DNA from: Flavobacterium hydrocarbonoxydans | GTDB lineage: Bacteria > Bacteroidota > Bacteroidia > Flavobacteriales > Flavobacteriaceae | Assembly (NCBI RefSeq): GCF_009789235.1 | Contig: NZ_WSTB01000007.1 | Span: forward strand, 228,861-292,860 | Direction of reading: 5' to 3' | DNA length: 64,000 nucleotides | Shown: piece by piece, positions 8,981-17,502 of the stretch | Numbering within the stretch: the first letter of the stretch is position 1 | Layout: every line of letters begins with the position of its first letter | Translations under genes and position numbers: made by a program | Notes under the pieces: generated by a model | The model's database searches: none | Told to the model about the DNA's origin: nothing | Seen by the model: the letters and a program-made list of their open reading frames with translations, nothing else

Positions 8981-9021
8981 ATAAATATTTAAATTAAAAA
9001 AATCAACTTCATTATTAAAAT

Positions 9022-9462
9022 ATGTCATTTATTAAAGTTTATATCCATTTTATCTGGAGTACAAAAAATAGAATCCCTTTCCTGAACACCCCAGATTTAC
9101 GTCTCAAAGTATGGAATCATATCAAAGAAAACGCAAAAGAAAAGGGAATTTATGTCGATTTTATTAATGGTTACTCTGATCATTGTCATTGTCTTATTTC
9201 CTTGGGAGCAGATCAAAATATTCAAAAAACAATGCAATTAATTAAAGGTGAATCTTCTTTTTGGATTAACAAAAATCAATTAACTAAAGAAAAATTTGAA
9301 TGGCAAGAAGAATATTTTGCGCTTTCAGTTTCAGAATCTGTTGTTAATAGGGTAAGAGATTATATTAAAAATCAGGCAGAACATCATAAAAAGAAAACAT
9401 TTCAAGAAGAGTATAATGAAATAATAAGTAAATATGGGTTTCAAAAAATAAATGAAAAATAA
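9022..9462 (+). CDS. REP-associated tyrosine transposase (RAYT, IS200/IS605-like TnpA)
   Basis: A 146-residue single-strand-DNA HUH transposase. The HUH motif is HCH at residues 54-56 within YSDHCHCLISL, and the catalytic Tyr is Tyr114 in RVRDYIKNQAEHH. IHFIWSTKNR at residues 8-17 is the typical N-terminal strand. Length and motifs fit a complete enzyme. Three copies of a perfect 20-bp hairpin flank the gene, the hallmark of RAYT loci in which the protein acts on REP sequences. Whether it still moves DNA is unknown. It sits alone between the ABC operon and the deacetylase-like gene. Confidence 0.9.
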   Translation: MSFIKVYIHFIWSTKNRIPFLNTPDLRLKVWNHIKENAKEKGIYVDFINGYSDHCHCLISLGADQNIQKTMQLIKGESSFWINKNQLTKEKFEWQEEYFALSVSESVVNRVRDYIKNQAEHHKKKTFQEEYNEIISKYGFQKINEK

Positions 9463-9465
9463 AAT

Positions 9466-9527
9466 TTGGCTAAAGCCCTTACTATGATCAATTTTAATAC
9501 CTCCAGATGAATCTGGAGGCTAGTCAA
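9466..9527 (+). repeat. RAYT-associated hairpin unit 3
   Basis: TTGGCTAAAGCCC starts 4 bp after the transposase stop codon and is followed by the hairpin CCTCCAGAT-ga-ATCTGGAGG (9500-9519) and CTAGTCAA. It is direct relative to unit 1. Confidence 0.85.
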
Positions 9528-9664
9528 TATTGAATAAATTAACTTAAATATAAGCAAGAATAGCACAGAAATTCGTCATTGACTGTATAGCAAAGACACA
9601 AAGCAAAAATATGTTCCTACACATATAAACTAAATTTCAGGGGATTTTATTTTTAAAAATAACC

Positions 9665-10879
9665 CTATTTCAACTCAATAGTAATTAACTCATGACTTTT
9701 AGTCCCGTCATCTGTAATTTTTAAATCAGATGAATGATTAATGATTTCAAACTTAGACGAAGTATCAACGGCTAAAGAAATGGCATGATATCGAAACGTT
9801 TCGGGAACTTCCGGAAGACTGATCACAACATCAACCTCTTTGTCTTTTTGAACGTACTTCACCTGAATGCGGTCTCTTAACCAAATGTATTCGTACACTT
9901 CCTGCCACGGTGCCATCCAGATGCTATCCTCTCCTTTTACGCCGTATTTGTTGGCAATGGCTGTCATATAATATTTAAAATCAGGAAAACGCATGCCTAA
10001 TGACCATAAATTCCCATTGCCTACACTGTGTGTAAATTCCGTGTACCAAACCGGATTTGGTGATTTTGCAATTTGGTCTAAAGCGCTTAAATAACGATCC
10101 ATTACTTTAAAACCAATCGTATCGTTTGTGCTCTGAACAAAGGTTCGCACAAAAATCAGTTTATCCAGACTGACTTTGTCCTGTACCGGAATAGCTGGCC
10201 CTGCACCGGCAAAAGAAGCCACCGAAAAAGAACCATTTGCAAGGGCATCTCTTTCGTATTCTAAATGATAACCGGGAGCACTTTCGCCACCAGGCACAAC
10301 AAATTGCGACATGGTAAATCCTAAATTCTGACGGATCGAAACCGTATTTTCCGTAACTTCAGTCAGGAAATTCGTTCCGGGTTTGGTTGCATGATGAAAA
10401 CCATGATTCAGGATATCCCAACCGGCCTCATACATCTCTTTTACTTCTGACCAGGACAAATGACCTCTGTCAACCGGTAAGTCTTTCATAGAAGCTCCAT
10501 TGATAGCCAATCCTAACTTAAACGGAATCTTTTTTCCGCTTCCATCGGAGTAAAAAAGTCCTTCAGAATGACTGCCGTCTCCGCCATGATCATTTTTCCA
10601 TTCACTCAGCAGAGGTGCGCTTACCTGACCTCCATTTAACAAAGGAAAAGCAGTTAAATAAGCCGAACGAACGCCGTCATCTAAGGTAAAACTATAGGCA
10701 AAATGTTTATTAAACTTCAATTTGGCGGGAGCCATTTTGAACTCTTTATTCGATTTTAATTTAATTTTAAACGAAATAACGACCGGTTTTACCGAATCCT
10801 TATCTGAATTTGGATTTTTAGCGAAACAGAAAACGGTGGTCGAAAAAACAAAAAGTATGGCAAGTAAAAATCGTTTCAT
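9665..10879 (-). CDS. secreted polysaccharide deacetylase-like (NodB-fold) protein
   Basis: A 404-residue exported protein with a signal peptide (MKRFLLAILFVFSTTVFCFA). The segment FAYSFTLDDGVRSAY matches the first NodB-homology motif (T(F/L)DDG), and WDILNHGFHHATKP is a plausible form of the metal-binding H-x3-H motif. These place it in the carbohydrate esterase 4/polysaccharide deacetylase superfamily, which acts on acetylated glycans in the periplasm or outside. The motif context is divergent from chitin deacetylases, so the substrate is open. The ATG at 10877-10879 was preferred because the frame further upstream offers only a TTG and would bury the signal peptide. A single gene, divergent from umuD. 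Confidence 0.75.
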   Translation of the reverse strand: MKRFLLAILFVFSTTVFCFAKNPNSDKDSVKPVVISFKIKLKSNKEFKMAPAKLKFNKHFAYSFTLDDGVRSAYLTAFPLLNGGQVSAPLLSEWKNDHGGDGSHSEGLFYSDGSGKKIPFKLGLAINGASMKDLPVDRGHLSWSEVKEMYEAGWDILNHGFHHATKPGTNFLTEVTENTVSIRQNLGFTMSQFVVPGGESAPGYHLEYERDALANGSFSVASFAGAGPAIPVQDKVSLDKLIFVRTFVQSTNDTIGFKVMDRYLSALDQIAKSPNPVWYTEFTHSVGNGNLWSLGMRFPDFKYYMTAIANKYGVKGEDSIWMAPWQEVYEYIWLRDRIQVKYVQKDKEVDVVISLPEVPETFRYHAISLAVDTSSKFEIINHSSDLKITDDGTKSHELITIELK

Positions 10880-10989
10880 GTAGTTTTGTGGTATTGGTAT
10901 TGGAACGCGTTGATTAATAGTTCCTAAAGATACTTTTCTTTGCAAAAAAACAATTAAAAAAAATGCTTTTTCTATTCTAAAATTACGCT

Positions 10990-11046
10990 GTTAGTAATTA
11001 TTTAGCACTAATTTCTAACAAGCAAATAAGAACTTCTGTAATTTTG
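10990..11046 (+). promoter_or_regulatory. umuD promoter with dyad operator; near-leaderless start
   Basis: TAATTTTG (11039-11046) is a good -7 box only 7 bp before the ATG at 11054, so the transcript should have almost no leader. Upstream, GTTAGTAATT (10990-10999) and AATTTCTAAC (11010-11019) form an inverted repeat with one mismatch and a 10-bp spacer. It overlaps the -33 region and is a candidate damage-response operator (inference). Confidence 0.45.
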
Positions 11047-11053
11047 CAGTACT

Positions 11054-11503
11054 ATGAAATTGAGAAATCTACATACCACAAAATCATTCGAATTTTATAT
11101 TCCGGATTACGCTTCAAAAGTAGTATTGCCTTTTTTTGATACAGGTATCAGCGCAGGTTTTCCTTCGCCTGCCGATGATTATATCGAACTGACGATTGAC
11201 CTCAACAGAGAACTTATAAAAAACAAAGACAGTACTTATTTTGCCCGGGTAAAAGGACATTCGATGAAAAACGCCGGTATTTATGACGGCGATTTATTGG
11301 TAATTGACAAAAGTCTGGAGCCCAGAAATAATAAAATTGCCGTGTGTCAGATTGATGGCGAATTTACCATAAAACGCATCAAAATCGAGAAAGATATTGT
11401 TTGGCTAATTGCCGAAAATGAAGATTATAAACCCATAATGGTTACCCCCGAAAATGATTTTATGGTCTGGGGAATTGTGATTCACAGTATCAAATCCTTT
11501 TAA
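11054..11503 (+). CDS. umuD: UmuD-like autoproteolytic subunit of translesion polymerase (S24 peptidase)
   Basis: A 149-residue LexA/UmuD-type Ser-Lys self-cleaving protein. The cleavage dipeptide Ala34-Gly35 lies in ISAGFPSPADDY, the nucleophile is Ser70 in VKGHSMKNAGI, and the general base is Lys107 in EFTIKRI. There is no N-terminal DNA-binding domain, which separates it from LexA and CI repressors. UmuD' normally joins UmuC to form error-prone DNA polymerase V. No umuC follows: the next gene is on the opposite strand, so this copy is an orphan in this neighbourhood. A short hairpin GAGCGTT/AACGCTC lies just downstream. Confidence 0.88.
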   Translation: MKLRNLHTTKSFEFYIPDYASKVVLPFFDTGISAGFPSPADDYIELTIDLNRELIKNKDSTYFARVKGHSMKNAGIYDGDLLVIDKSLEPRNNKIAVCQIDGEFTIKRIKIEKDIVWLIAENEDYKPIMVTPENDFMVWGIVIHSIKSF

Positions 11504-11527
11504 GATTTAAACTATAAAGAGTATTCA

Positions 11528-11554
11528 GAGCGTTCTGCAATGACCAAAACGCTC
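11528..11554. terminator. possible weak terminator between umuD and convergent gene
   Basis: Inverted repeat GAGCGTT (11528-11534) and AACGCTC (11548-11554) between two convergent genes. The T-rich run on the plus strand starts only about 10 bp later, so termination is uncertain. Confidence 0.4.
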
Positions 11555-11570
11555 AAAATACCATCTTTTA

Positions 11571-12014
11571 TTATTTTTTCGCCGGAAATTTCCAGTCAAA
11601 TTCGTCTTTATCGTTGATGATAGCGCCAATTTCGAACTTCAAAACTTCATCAAATTCTGTCTGAAGAATAAACCAATTGTCTTCGTTAAAATAATTTTCG
11701 AAAGTATCAATCGTCTCCGGCGCGTATTTTGTAATTCCTTTTGTCGCCAGATCCTTCTTTACATCTGCAATTTTTCTCCCAATCAATTTAAACCCAAAAA
11801 GATCCAAATCGCTCCCGGAAGCTACAATAAAACCTAATTTCAAATCTTCCTCTTCATAAAAAGTCAATCTCATTTTGTGCGCATTGTACACAAAAATCAC
11901 ATTATCATCTTCGTCTTTATAATTTTTATCAGGCTTACCAAAAACTGCCGTAACATCATTTTGCTTCATTCCGAAAAGCAATTTATCGATTCCTGATTTC
12001 AGATTTATTTTCAT
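11571..12014 (-). CDS. hypothetical protein, 147 aa, unrecognised
   Basis: A soluble, acidic protein without signal peptide or membrane segment. The N-terminal part (FGMKQNDVTAVFGKPDK, residues about 15-31) resembles the short helix-turn pattern seen in small single-domain proteins that gauge a substrate by an F/L-G-M-x(4)-V-x(3)-G-x-P motif, but this is not enough to assign a family. Regular codon use and a clean start support a real gene. It is convergent with umuD. An upstream hairpin repeat (12128-12215) separates it from the next lipoprotein gene. Confidence 0.6.
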   Translation of the reverse strand: MKINLKSGIDKLLFGMKQNDVTAVFGKPDKNYKDEDDNVIFVYNAHKMRLTFYEEEDLKLGFIVASGSDLDLFGFKLIGRKIADVKKDLATKGITKYAPETIDTFENYFNEDNWFILQTEFDEVLKFEIGAIINDKDEFDWKFPAKK

Positions 12015-12127
12015 ATTTCTCTTTCTTTTTATTTAAAGCGCAAATTTCGTGAAGTTTTTATAAACTTTATTACGTTTCGCTTTTTATTAATTCACCGAAT
12101 CGAAATTTCCTCCACAATTACAATTTT

Positions 12128-12215
12128 CAGGAGCAATTTCCAGCTATCCGTTTCAATCTTTTGTGGCGAACCCCGCCACAAAAGGATTTCCACTTCTATC
12201 TGGGCTAGGCAGCCA
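12128..12215 (+). repeat. hairpin repeat, copy B
   Basis: Arms CAGCTATCCG (12141-12150) and CTTCTATCtGGGCTAGG, with the stem CTTTTGTGGCG (12158-12168), loop AACCC and CGCCACAAAAG (12174-12184). Compared with copy C, two stem positions have changed on both sides so that pairing is kept. It accounts for the main structure in the 12015-12312 gap. Confidence 0.8.
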
Positions 12216-12312
12216 TTTTCATAAGTTTATTTTCGGTTCAAATGAAGAAACCTAACAGGTTTTTAAAAAAACGTTTTGTTTTTGAGCAAGTTTGGGTTTT
12301 GATTAGTATTGA

Positions 12313-12999
12313 TTATGAAACCCAAGTTCCTTCGACTTCATCAATTATCCATTTATCGTTAACTTTCTTAATAAAAATCCTAAATCCTTGGCCACAAAGA
12401 CGACCACAAACAAACCCGGCAGACAAAACACCATACTTCTTTTCTTTATCAAATTGTATTCTAGAAACTGAAAATACTCCTGAAAAAATAAATTTATATT
12501 TAGTTTTCCAGATTGTATCTCTATTTGGAAATTTTGATAAATCTCTGAGTTTAAAATTTTGATTTAGTTTTATTTTTTCAAAATCAATTCTATAATTTTC
12601 TGTAACGATTTGAATGGAATCTGGAATAATCTTTTTCCCAAAATGCGCTACAAGTTCATTTTGATTACTTTCTTCTGCTGTTTCAATTATTGGGTTAAAA
12701 GCTATAACTATTTTTGAAGTATCATTTTTGATTCTTGCCAATTCTTTTTTCCAATTTTCTCTTTCGGTTTTAATTTCGGTAGTATCGCGCCCAACATAAT
12801 TATCATCTTTATCATAAATTGGTTTCCCAAGAGGTGGAGGAAGATTTAAGATCCTACTATCAATACAAGTCGAGTCAATTAAGCTTGGTAAAATTTCGGT
12901 CATTACATTTTTTTCAAACTCTAAATCATTGATTTTCCTTTCACAACTAATTAAAGTTATAAATAATGTAATAAATACTATTTTTATTTTTAGACTCAT
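12313..12999 (-). CDS. hypothetical lipoprotein, 228 aa
   Basis: Begins with a hydrophobic signal (MSLKIKIVFITLFITLISC) ending in a lipobox with Cys19, so it should be lipid-anchored. The mature part is mixed alpha/beta and charged. A Cys-rich spot, FVCGRLCGQGF, sits near residues 193-203, and the C-terminus WIIDEVEGTWVS resembles the last strand of an NTF2- or SnoaL-like fold often seen in secreted Flavobacterium proteins (weak). No family was recognised. It has its own transcription unit, judged from a 298-bp downstream gap and a small convergent-like neighbour. Confidence 0.65.
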   Translation of the reverse strand: MSLKIKIVFITLFITLISCERKINDLEFEKNVMTEILPSLIDSTCIDSRILNLPPPLGKPIYDKDDNYVGRDTTEIKTERENWKKELARIKNDTSKIVIAFNPIIETAEESNQNELVAHFGKKIIPDSIQIVTENYRIDFEKIKLNQNFKLRDLSKFPNRDTIWKTKYKFIFSGVFSVSRIQFDKEKKYGVLSAGFVCGRLCGQGFRIFIKKVNDKWIIDEVEGTWVS

Positions 13000-13025
13000 T
13001 TTTTTGAAATATAGCTGAGCGGTTT

Positions 13026-13131
13026 TGGGAATAAATTAAGCCTCATTATTCGGATTTGCCAAATGATTTCAAATACAAAACTATTTTACCACTAAGCCAA
13101 TTGCCAAAATCCATTGTGGCTATTAGCAACA
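13026..13131 (+). repeat. dispersed imperfect repeat, copy 1
   Basis: About 105 bp with AAATTAAGCC, CGGATTTGCCAAAT, TAAGCCAATTGCC and TGGCTATTAGCA in order. The reverse complement of the same order occurs at 62502-62606, next to another hypothetical gene. The segment has no open frame on either strand; what the family does is not clear. Confidence 0.65.
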
Positions 13132-13142
13132 GTAAAGTTATA

Positions 13143-13493
13143 TTATTTGATATTTATTTTTTCACAATAGAAATCATATTCTCCAGCTTCATAATCAAAA
13201 ACATGAAAATTGCAATTTTCCATTTGTCTATTCGCGATATTGTCGATTTGAAGCCCTGTTAATTGTAGCAAACCGAGGTTTAGAATATCTTTATTATTGA
13301 TGTTATAGAATTCAATAGAAATTTGAGAATTATGGATGGATAAATCTTGAGTCAAATATAAATTTAAGCATTGTAGAAATTTTTCATTTTCGGTTACTTC
13401 ATTAGTTAATTCAATTTTTCTAATAAAGAAAGGAATGATTTCGCCATTACTTCCTTTATTCCCTTTTAGGAAATCAAATTCATTTTCTTTCAT
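13143..13493 (-). CDS. hypothetical protein, 116 aa
   Basis: A small soluble protein starting MKENEFDFLKGNKG. The frame extends 14 codons further upstream only by using a TTG, so the ATG at 13491-13493 was chosen. The sequence alternates short hydrophobic strands with polar loops (for example SIHNSQISIEFYNINNKD) and has no signal peptide. No family was recognised. It may be an immunity-like or polymorphic small protein given its position among isolated hypotheticals and repeats, but nothing in the sequence proves this. Confidence 0.5.
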   Translation of the reverse strand: MKENEFDFLKGNKGSNGEIIPFFIRKIELTNEVTENEKFLQCLNLYLTQDLSIHNSQISIEFYNINNKDILNLGLLQLTGLQIDNIANRQMENCNFHVFDYEAGEYDFYCEKINIK

Positions 13494-13579
13494 AATCGAT
13501 ATTTTACTTTTAATCAGACTTTTTTTTGGACGCAAGTTCTGGATTTGTTGCTGCTAATTATTAAATTAACTCCTAAAAT

Positions 13580-15934
13580 CTAATACTTCTTCTTATTCGG
13601 TTTAGCACTCATATAAAAAGTAATTTTCCCGCCGTTTATCACCTCAGAATGTTTCAGGAAAGGTTTGTCTAATTGTTTTCCATTCAAAAGCACTTTGCTC
13701 ACAAACACATTTTTCTCCGACTGATTTACCGTTTCTACTTCGAACGTTTTACCATTTTCTAAATTGAAAATAGCGTTCTTAACCAAAGGACTTCCCAAAG
13801 CATAATCTTCAGAACCTGGCGCAACTGGGTAAAATCCTAAACTGCTAAAAATATACCAGGCACTCATTTGCCCAAAATCATCATTTCCTCCTAAACCGTC
13901 AGCACCATTTCGGTACATTTTTTTCAGAATCATTCTTATTTTGTCCTGTGCTTTCCATGGCGAATTCGTCCAATTGTACAAATAAACTACGTGATGCGAA
14001 GGTTCGTTTCCATGAACGTAATTCCCAATAATTCCATCACGCGTAATATCTTCCGTATTTTCAAAATATTTGTCCGGCAAATGCATGCTAAATAACGAAT
14101 CTAATCGAACATTAAATTTATCATTTCCACCCATCAGTTTAATCATCTCAGCAGGATCTTGCGGAACATATAAACTATAATTCCATGAATTTCCTTCAAT
14201 AAAACCTTGTCCGTGCGTGTCAAGCGGATCGAACTCTTTTTTGAAAGTTCCGTCATCTAATTTCGGACGCATAAAACCAGTTTTGGCATCATAAACATTT
14301 TTATAGTTTTTAGATCTTTCGATAAATTCATTATAAATTTCTGTCTTACCTAATTTCTTCGCCGCCTGCGCAATTGTCCAATCATCATAAGCATATTCTA
14401 AGGTTTTCGAAACCGAAGCACCGTTTTTATCCTCAGGAACATATCCTTTTTTCATATAAAGTTCCAAACCATCATAATACGGAACTCTAGCTGTATTCAC
14501 ACATGCCTGAAGTGCTTTTTCTGGATCAAAATTGGTATTGCCTTTTACTATGGCATCTGCCACCACCGAAACCGAATGATATCCAATCATACACCAGTTT
14601 TCGTTGGCATAATGCGACCAAATTGGTAACATTTTATGCACACTCTGATCAGAATGCGCCAACATAGAACTCACCATATCGGAGTTTCTTTTGGGCTGTA
14701 CAATATTAAAAAGCGGATGCAAAGCCCTATAAGTGTCCCATAACGAATAACTGGTGTAATTGGTAAACTTATCGGCTGTATGCACATTCATATCCAAACC
14801 TTTGTAGTTTCCGTCAAGATCCATGTATTCTGTTGGCCCTAAAAAGGCGTGGTACATCGCCGTATAAAAATTCACGAAATCTTCTTTCTGAATCGCTTCA
14901 ATCTGAATTTTATTCAGTTCGTTATTCCAGATTTCCTGACTTTGTTTTTTTACTTTTTCGAAATCCCAACCCGGAACTTCTTTTTTCATATTCTCCAAAG
15001 CTCCAGCCGAACTCACTGGCGACAAAGCCATCTTAATTTTTATTTTTTCGCCTTCTTCGGTATCAAAATCAAAAAACAATTTTAGGTTTTGACCCGCCAT
15101 TTCCGGGAAATTCTTCGTTTGATCGAATCGTCCCCAAAAACCTCTGTACACACTTTTTTCGGGAGTGGCTTGTCCGTAACTTTTTATTTTTTTATTAAAC
15201 GACATTGCAAAATAAACCGTTCTCGTTCTCGCCCAACCATTCGTCTGACGGTAACCTGTAATTAGAGTATCGTTTTCTATACGAACAAATGTCCACACAT
15301 TTTTTTTATCATAATTGTAAATTCCGGAAGTCAAATCCAGAATAATATGTGCTTCGTCCGACTTCGGAAAAGTGTATTGATGCATTCCAACACGAGTCGT
15401 CGCAGTCAGTTCGGCTTTGATTTTATGGTCTTCGAGAAGTACACTGTAATACGCTGGCTCTGCTTTTTCGGTCGAATGCGAAAATGCTGAACGATAACCT
15501 GATTGTGGTTTTGAAGCCACTCCGGGATTCAGCTGCAACTTTCCGGTAGTAGGCATGATCAGAAAATCGCCTAAATCAGAATGTCCTGTTCCGCTAAAAT
15601 GGGTATGACTAAAACCTACAATAGTTTTGTCTTCGTATTGATATCCTGCGCAATATTTATATACATCGCCGTTGTATTTTCCGTTTACACTGTAAGCAAT
15701 CGTATCGGTTTCCGGGCTTAACTGCACACTCCCGAAAGGAACTGTTGCCCCAGGATACGTATGTCCCATTTTGGCCGTACCAATCATTGGATCAACATAT
15801 TGAATCAGATTTCTTTTTTCGGCAGTTTTTTTCTGTGCGTTTACATTATTACTAAAACCAATTATTACAACTGATAATCCAAAAAGAAAACGGCTGCGGT
15901 TTACAAAGCTTCTCAGGTATTTATTTTCAATCAT
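13580..15934 (-). CDS. GH92 family alpha-mannosidase, exported
   Basis: A 784-residue glycoside hydrolase of family 92, Ca-dependent exo-alpha-mannosidases that attack N-glycan and yeast mannan side chains. After a signal segment (hydrophobic about residues 15-33, ending NVNAQ), the protein shows the family landmarks VDPMIGTAKMGHTYPGATVP near residue 47, GHSDLGDFLIMP near residue 116, HGNEPSHHVVYLYNW near residue 655 and DFGQMSAWYIFSSLGFYPV near residue 700. Length is normal. No SusC/SusD pair is adjacent, so it is not inside a classical polysaccharide-utilisation locus. The operator at 15965-15980, 31 bp before the ATG, is shared with the ROK kinase gene, suggesting coordinated control by a sugar-responsive repressor. 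Confidence 0.92.
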   Translation of the reverse strand: MIENKYLRSFVNRSRFLFGLSVVIIGFSNNVNAQKKTAEKRNLIQYVDPMIGTAKMGHTYPGATVPFGSVQLSPETDTIAYSVNGKYNGDVYKYCAGYQYEDKTIVGFSHTHFSGTGHSDLGDFLIMPTTGKLQLNPGVASKPQSGYRSAFSHSTEKAEPAYYSVLLEDHKIKAELTATTRVGMHQYTFPKSDEAHIILDLTSGIYNYDKKNVWTFVRIENDTLITGYRQTNGWARTRTVYFAMSFNKKIKSYGQATPEKSVYRGFWGRFDQTKNFPEMAGQNLKLFFDFDTEEGEKIKIKMALSPVSSAGALENMKKEVPGWDFEKVKKQSQEIWNNELNKIQIEAIQKEDFVNFYTAMYHAFLGPTEYMDLDGNYKGLDMNVHTADKFTNYTSYSLWDTYRALHPLFNIVQPKRNSDMVSSMLAHSDQSVHKMLPIWSHYANENWCMIGYHSVSVVADAIVKGNTNFDPEKALQACVNTARVPYYDGLELYMKKGYVPEDKNGASVSKTLEYAYDDWTIAQAAKKLGKTEIYNEFIERSKNYKNVYDAKTGFMRPKLDDGTFKKEFDPLDTHGQGFIEGNSWNYSLYVPQDPAEMIKLMGGNDKFNVRLDSLFSMHLPDKYFENTEDITRDGIIGNYVHGNEPSHHVVYLYNWTNSPWKAQDKIRMILKKMYRNGADGLGGNDDFGQMSAWYIFSSLGFYPVAPGSEDYALGSPLVKNAIFNLENGKTFEVETVNQSEKNVFVSKVLLNGKQLDKPFLKHSEVINGGKITFYMSAKPNKKKY

Positions 15935-15964
15935 TATTTTGTTTTTATATCATTATCAACTTAT

Positions 15965-15980
15965 TACTAAAACGTTTTAT
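15965..15980 (-). promoter_or_regulatory. operator TACTAAAACGTTTTAT upstream of GH92 gene
   Basis: Identical over 16 bp to 463-478 ahead of the ROK gene and contains the palindrome TAAAACGTTTTA. At 31 bp upstream of the ATG it would lie at or just after the transcription start, a repressor-like position. No convincing -7 box was found nearby. Confidence 0.55.
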
Positions 15981-16093
15981 CTTTTGTTTCAGGTTAGAAA
16001 AATACAACAAAATATGCTCTTTAAAAAATATAAATTTCTCCGAACTAAAAACCTTTTAAAATATCTTTGAGTTACTTAAAGTCATACAATTCT

Positions 16094-16717
16094 ATGAAAA
16101 ATTATATTTTCGCCCTCCTTCTTTTTTCTAACCTATTTATGTATGCTCAAAAAGTAGAAAGCTACAAATTAACCAAAGAACAGATAAAGGAAAGAGAATT
16201 GGAAGGCATTAGTGATTTCCCTATTTACAAAGCCTTTGAATATCAAGACAAAGGAGGCGTTTACGAATTGCTGTTTTGCGAGAATCAAAAGAATATTTCT
16301 AAAAAAGATACGCTAAACACCAAAATACAGGCCATTTGTACCCTAAATGATCATGGCGATTTTCTGGAAAAATGGAGAATTAATGATTTACTTGAAAGCA
16401 GTGAACCCAAAGAAACTACTATTTGGTTCTGGACAAAATACTGCAGCACCAAAGATTTGGATGGCGACGGTTATATTGATCCGGTAATCGTTTACGGTAC
16501 AAGAAATGAATATGATGAGATACGCCGAGTGAAAATTATCACAGTTTATAAAAACAAAAAATACCCTATCCGTGCAGTCGAATGTGTTCTGGACGATTGC
16601 AGAACATTTAAAAAAGATACAAACTGGAATCTACTACCCAAGAAAATACAAGTTTATGTAAACCAATTGGTCGAAAAACTTAGAAAAGAGCAGGATTTGA
16701 TTTTACATAATGGATAG
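16094..16717 (+). CDS. secreted hypothetical protein with DxDGDGxID motif
   Basis: A 207-residue exported protein with signal peptide MKNYIFALLLFSNLFMYAQ. The ATG at 16094 was chosen because the frame before it opens with a TTG and would precede the signal. Residues around 125-135 read DLDGDGYIDPVIVYG, a calcium-loop-like DxDxDG motif as found in EF-hand/dockerin and VCBS-like repeats. The overall pattern resembles a small Bacteroidota family sometimes annotated under surface polysaccharide biosynthesis, though the basis for that name is thin. Divergent from the GH92 gene. Confidence 0.65.
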   Translation: MKNYIFALLLFSNLFMYAQKVESYKLTKEQIKERELEGISDFPIYKAFEYQDKGGVYELLFCENQKNISKKDTLNTKIQAICTLNDHGDFLEKWRINDLLESSEPKETTIWFWTKYCSTKDLDGDGYIDPVIVYGTRNEYDEIRRVKIITVYKNKKYPIRAVECVLDDCRTFKKDTNWNLLPKKIQVYVNQLVEKLRKEQDLILHNG

Positions 16718-16791
16718 AATCATAGAAATTCCAAATTTTTAAATTCAAAATTCTAATATATATGATTTTATGAAGAGTAAGCGAAACTTTT

Positions 16792-17388
16792 TTAAAGCTT
16801 TTTCTTTAAATTTTCTTTAACCTCATCAAACCATTCGTTTTTAAGAACACTCAGAACGATAGAATCACGGCGAACATCACCGTCTCTGGTAGGCATATTG
16901 CTGCGTAAAACGCCTTCGACTTTGCAGCCGATACTTTTCATGGCCGCTATACTTCTTTCGTTATTGTTGTCTGCACGAAGCTCTACTCGTTCCATTCCAA
17001 GAGTTTCAAAGGCAAATTGAAACAACAAATATTTACAATGTTTGTTAAGCCCGGTTCCTCTAAAAGCTGAACCGTACCAGGTATAACCCAACTGCAACGT
17101 TTTGAATTCTAAATTGATATCGTAAAAACGGGTGGAGCCAGCGAATTTTTGAGACTTTTTATCGAATACTATAAACGGAAATTCCTTTTGGCTTTCGCGG
17201 GCTTTTACAGCAAGCTGAATATAATGAATCAGATTATCCTTTCCCTCAGCACCAACTAAAGAGTATTTCCAGGTTTCAGGCTCGTTGATGGAGATTTCAA
17301 GTAAATTTTCTACGTCTGATTCCTGCAAAGGACGCAAAAGAACTAAATCGTCTTCGAGAATAATGTTGGAGGAGAAACTAAAGTTCAT
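16792..17388 (-). CDS. GNAT family N-acetyltransferase (RimJ/RimL-like)
   Basis: A 198-residue acetyl-CoA-dependent transferase. LVLLRPLQESDVENLLE at about residues 15-31 is the family start. LQLGYTWYGSAFRGTGLNKH (about 97-116) holds the acetyl-CoA loop (R-G-T-G variant of Q/RxxGxG/A), and MERVELRADNNNERSIAAM near 133-151 is the conserved region with the N-E-R-S-x-x-x-x-E/M helix. It probably modifies an amine on a protein N-terminus or small molecule; the target is unknown. It is a single gene convergent with the preceding secreted protein. Confidence 0.88.
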   Translation of the reverse strand: MNFSFSSNIILEDDLVLLRPLQESDVENLLEISINEPETWKYSLVGAEGKDNLIHYIQLAVKARESQKEFPFIVFDKKSQKFAGSTRFYDINLEFKTLQLGYTWYGSAFRGTGLNKHCKYLLFQFAFETLGMERVELRADNNNERSIAAMKSIGCKVEGVLRSNMPTRDGDVRRDSIVLSVLKNEWFDEVKENLKKKL

Positions 17389-17502
17389 AAATTATTTTTT
17401 TGTTAGAATACAAAGATGTTCTAAGTTTTCATAAAGATTCAGAGATAAAAAAGTATTTCCAGTTTAATGAAATATTTACAATTGCTTCTGGAGCTAGTTC
17501 TT

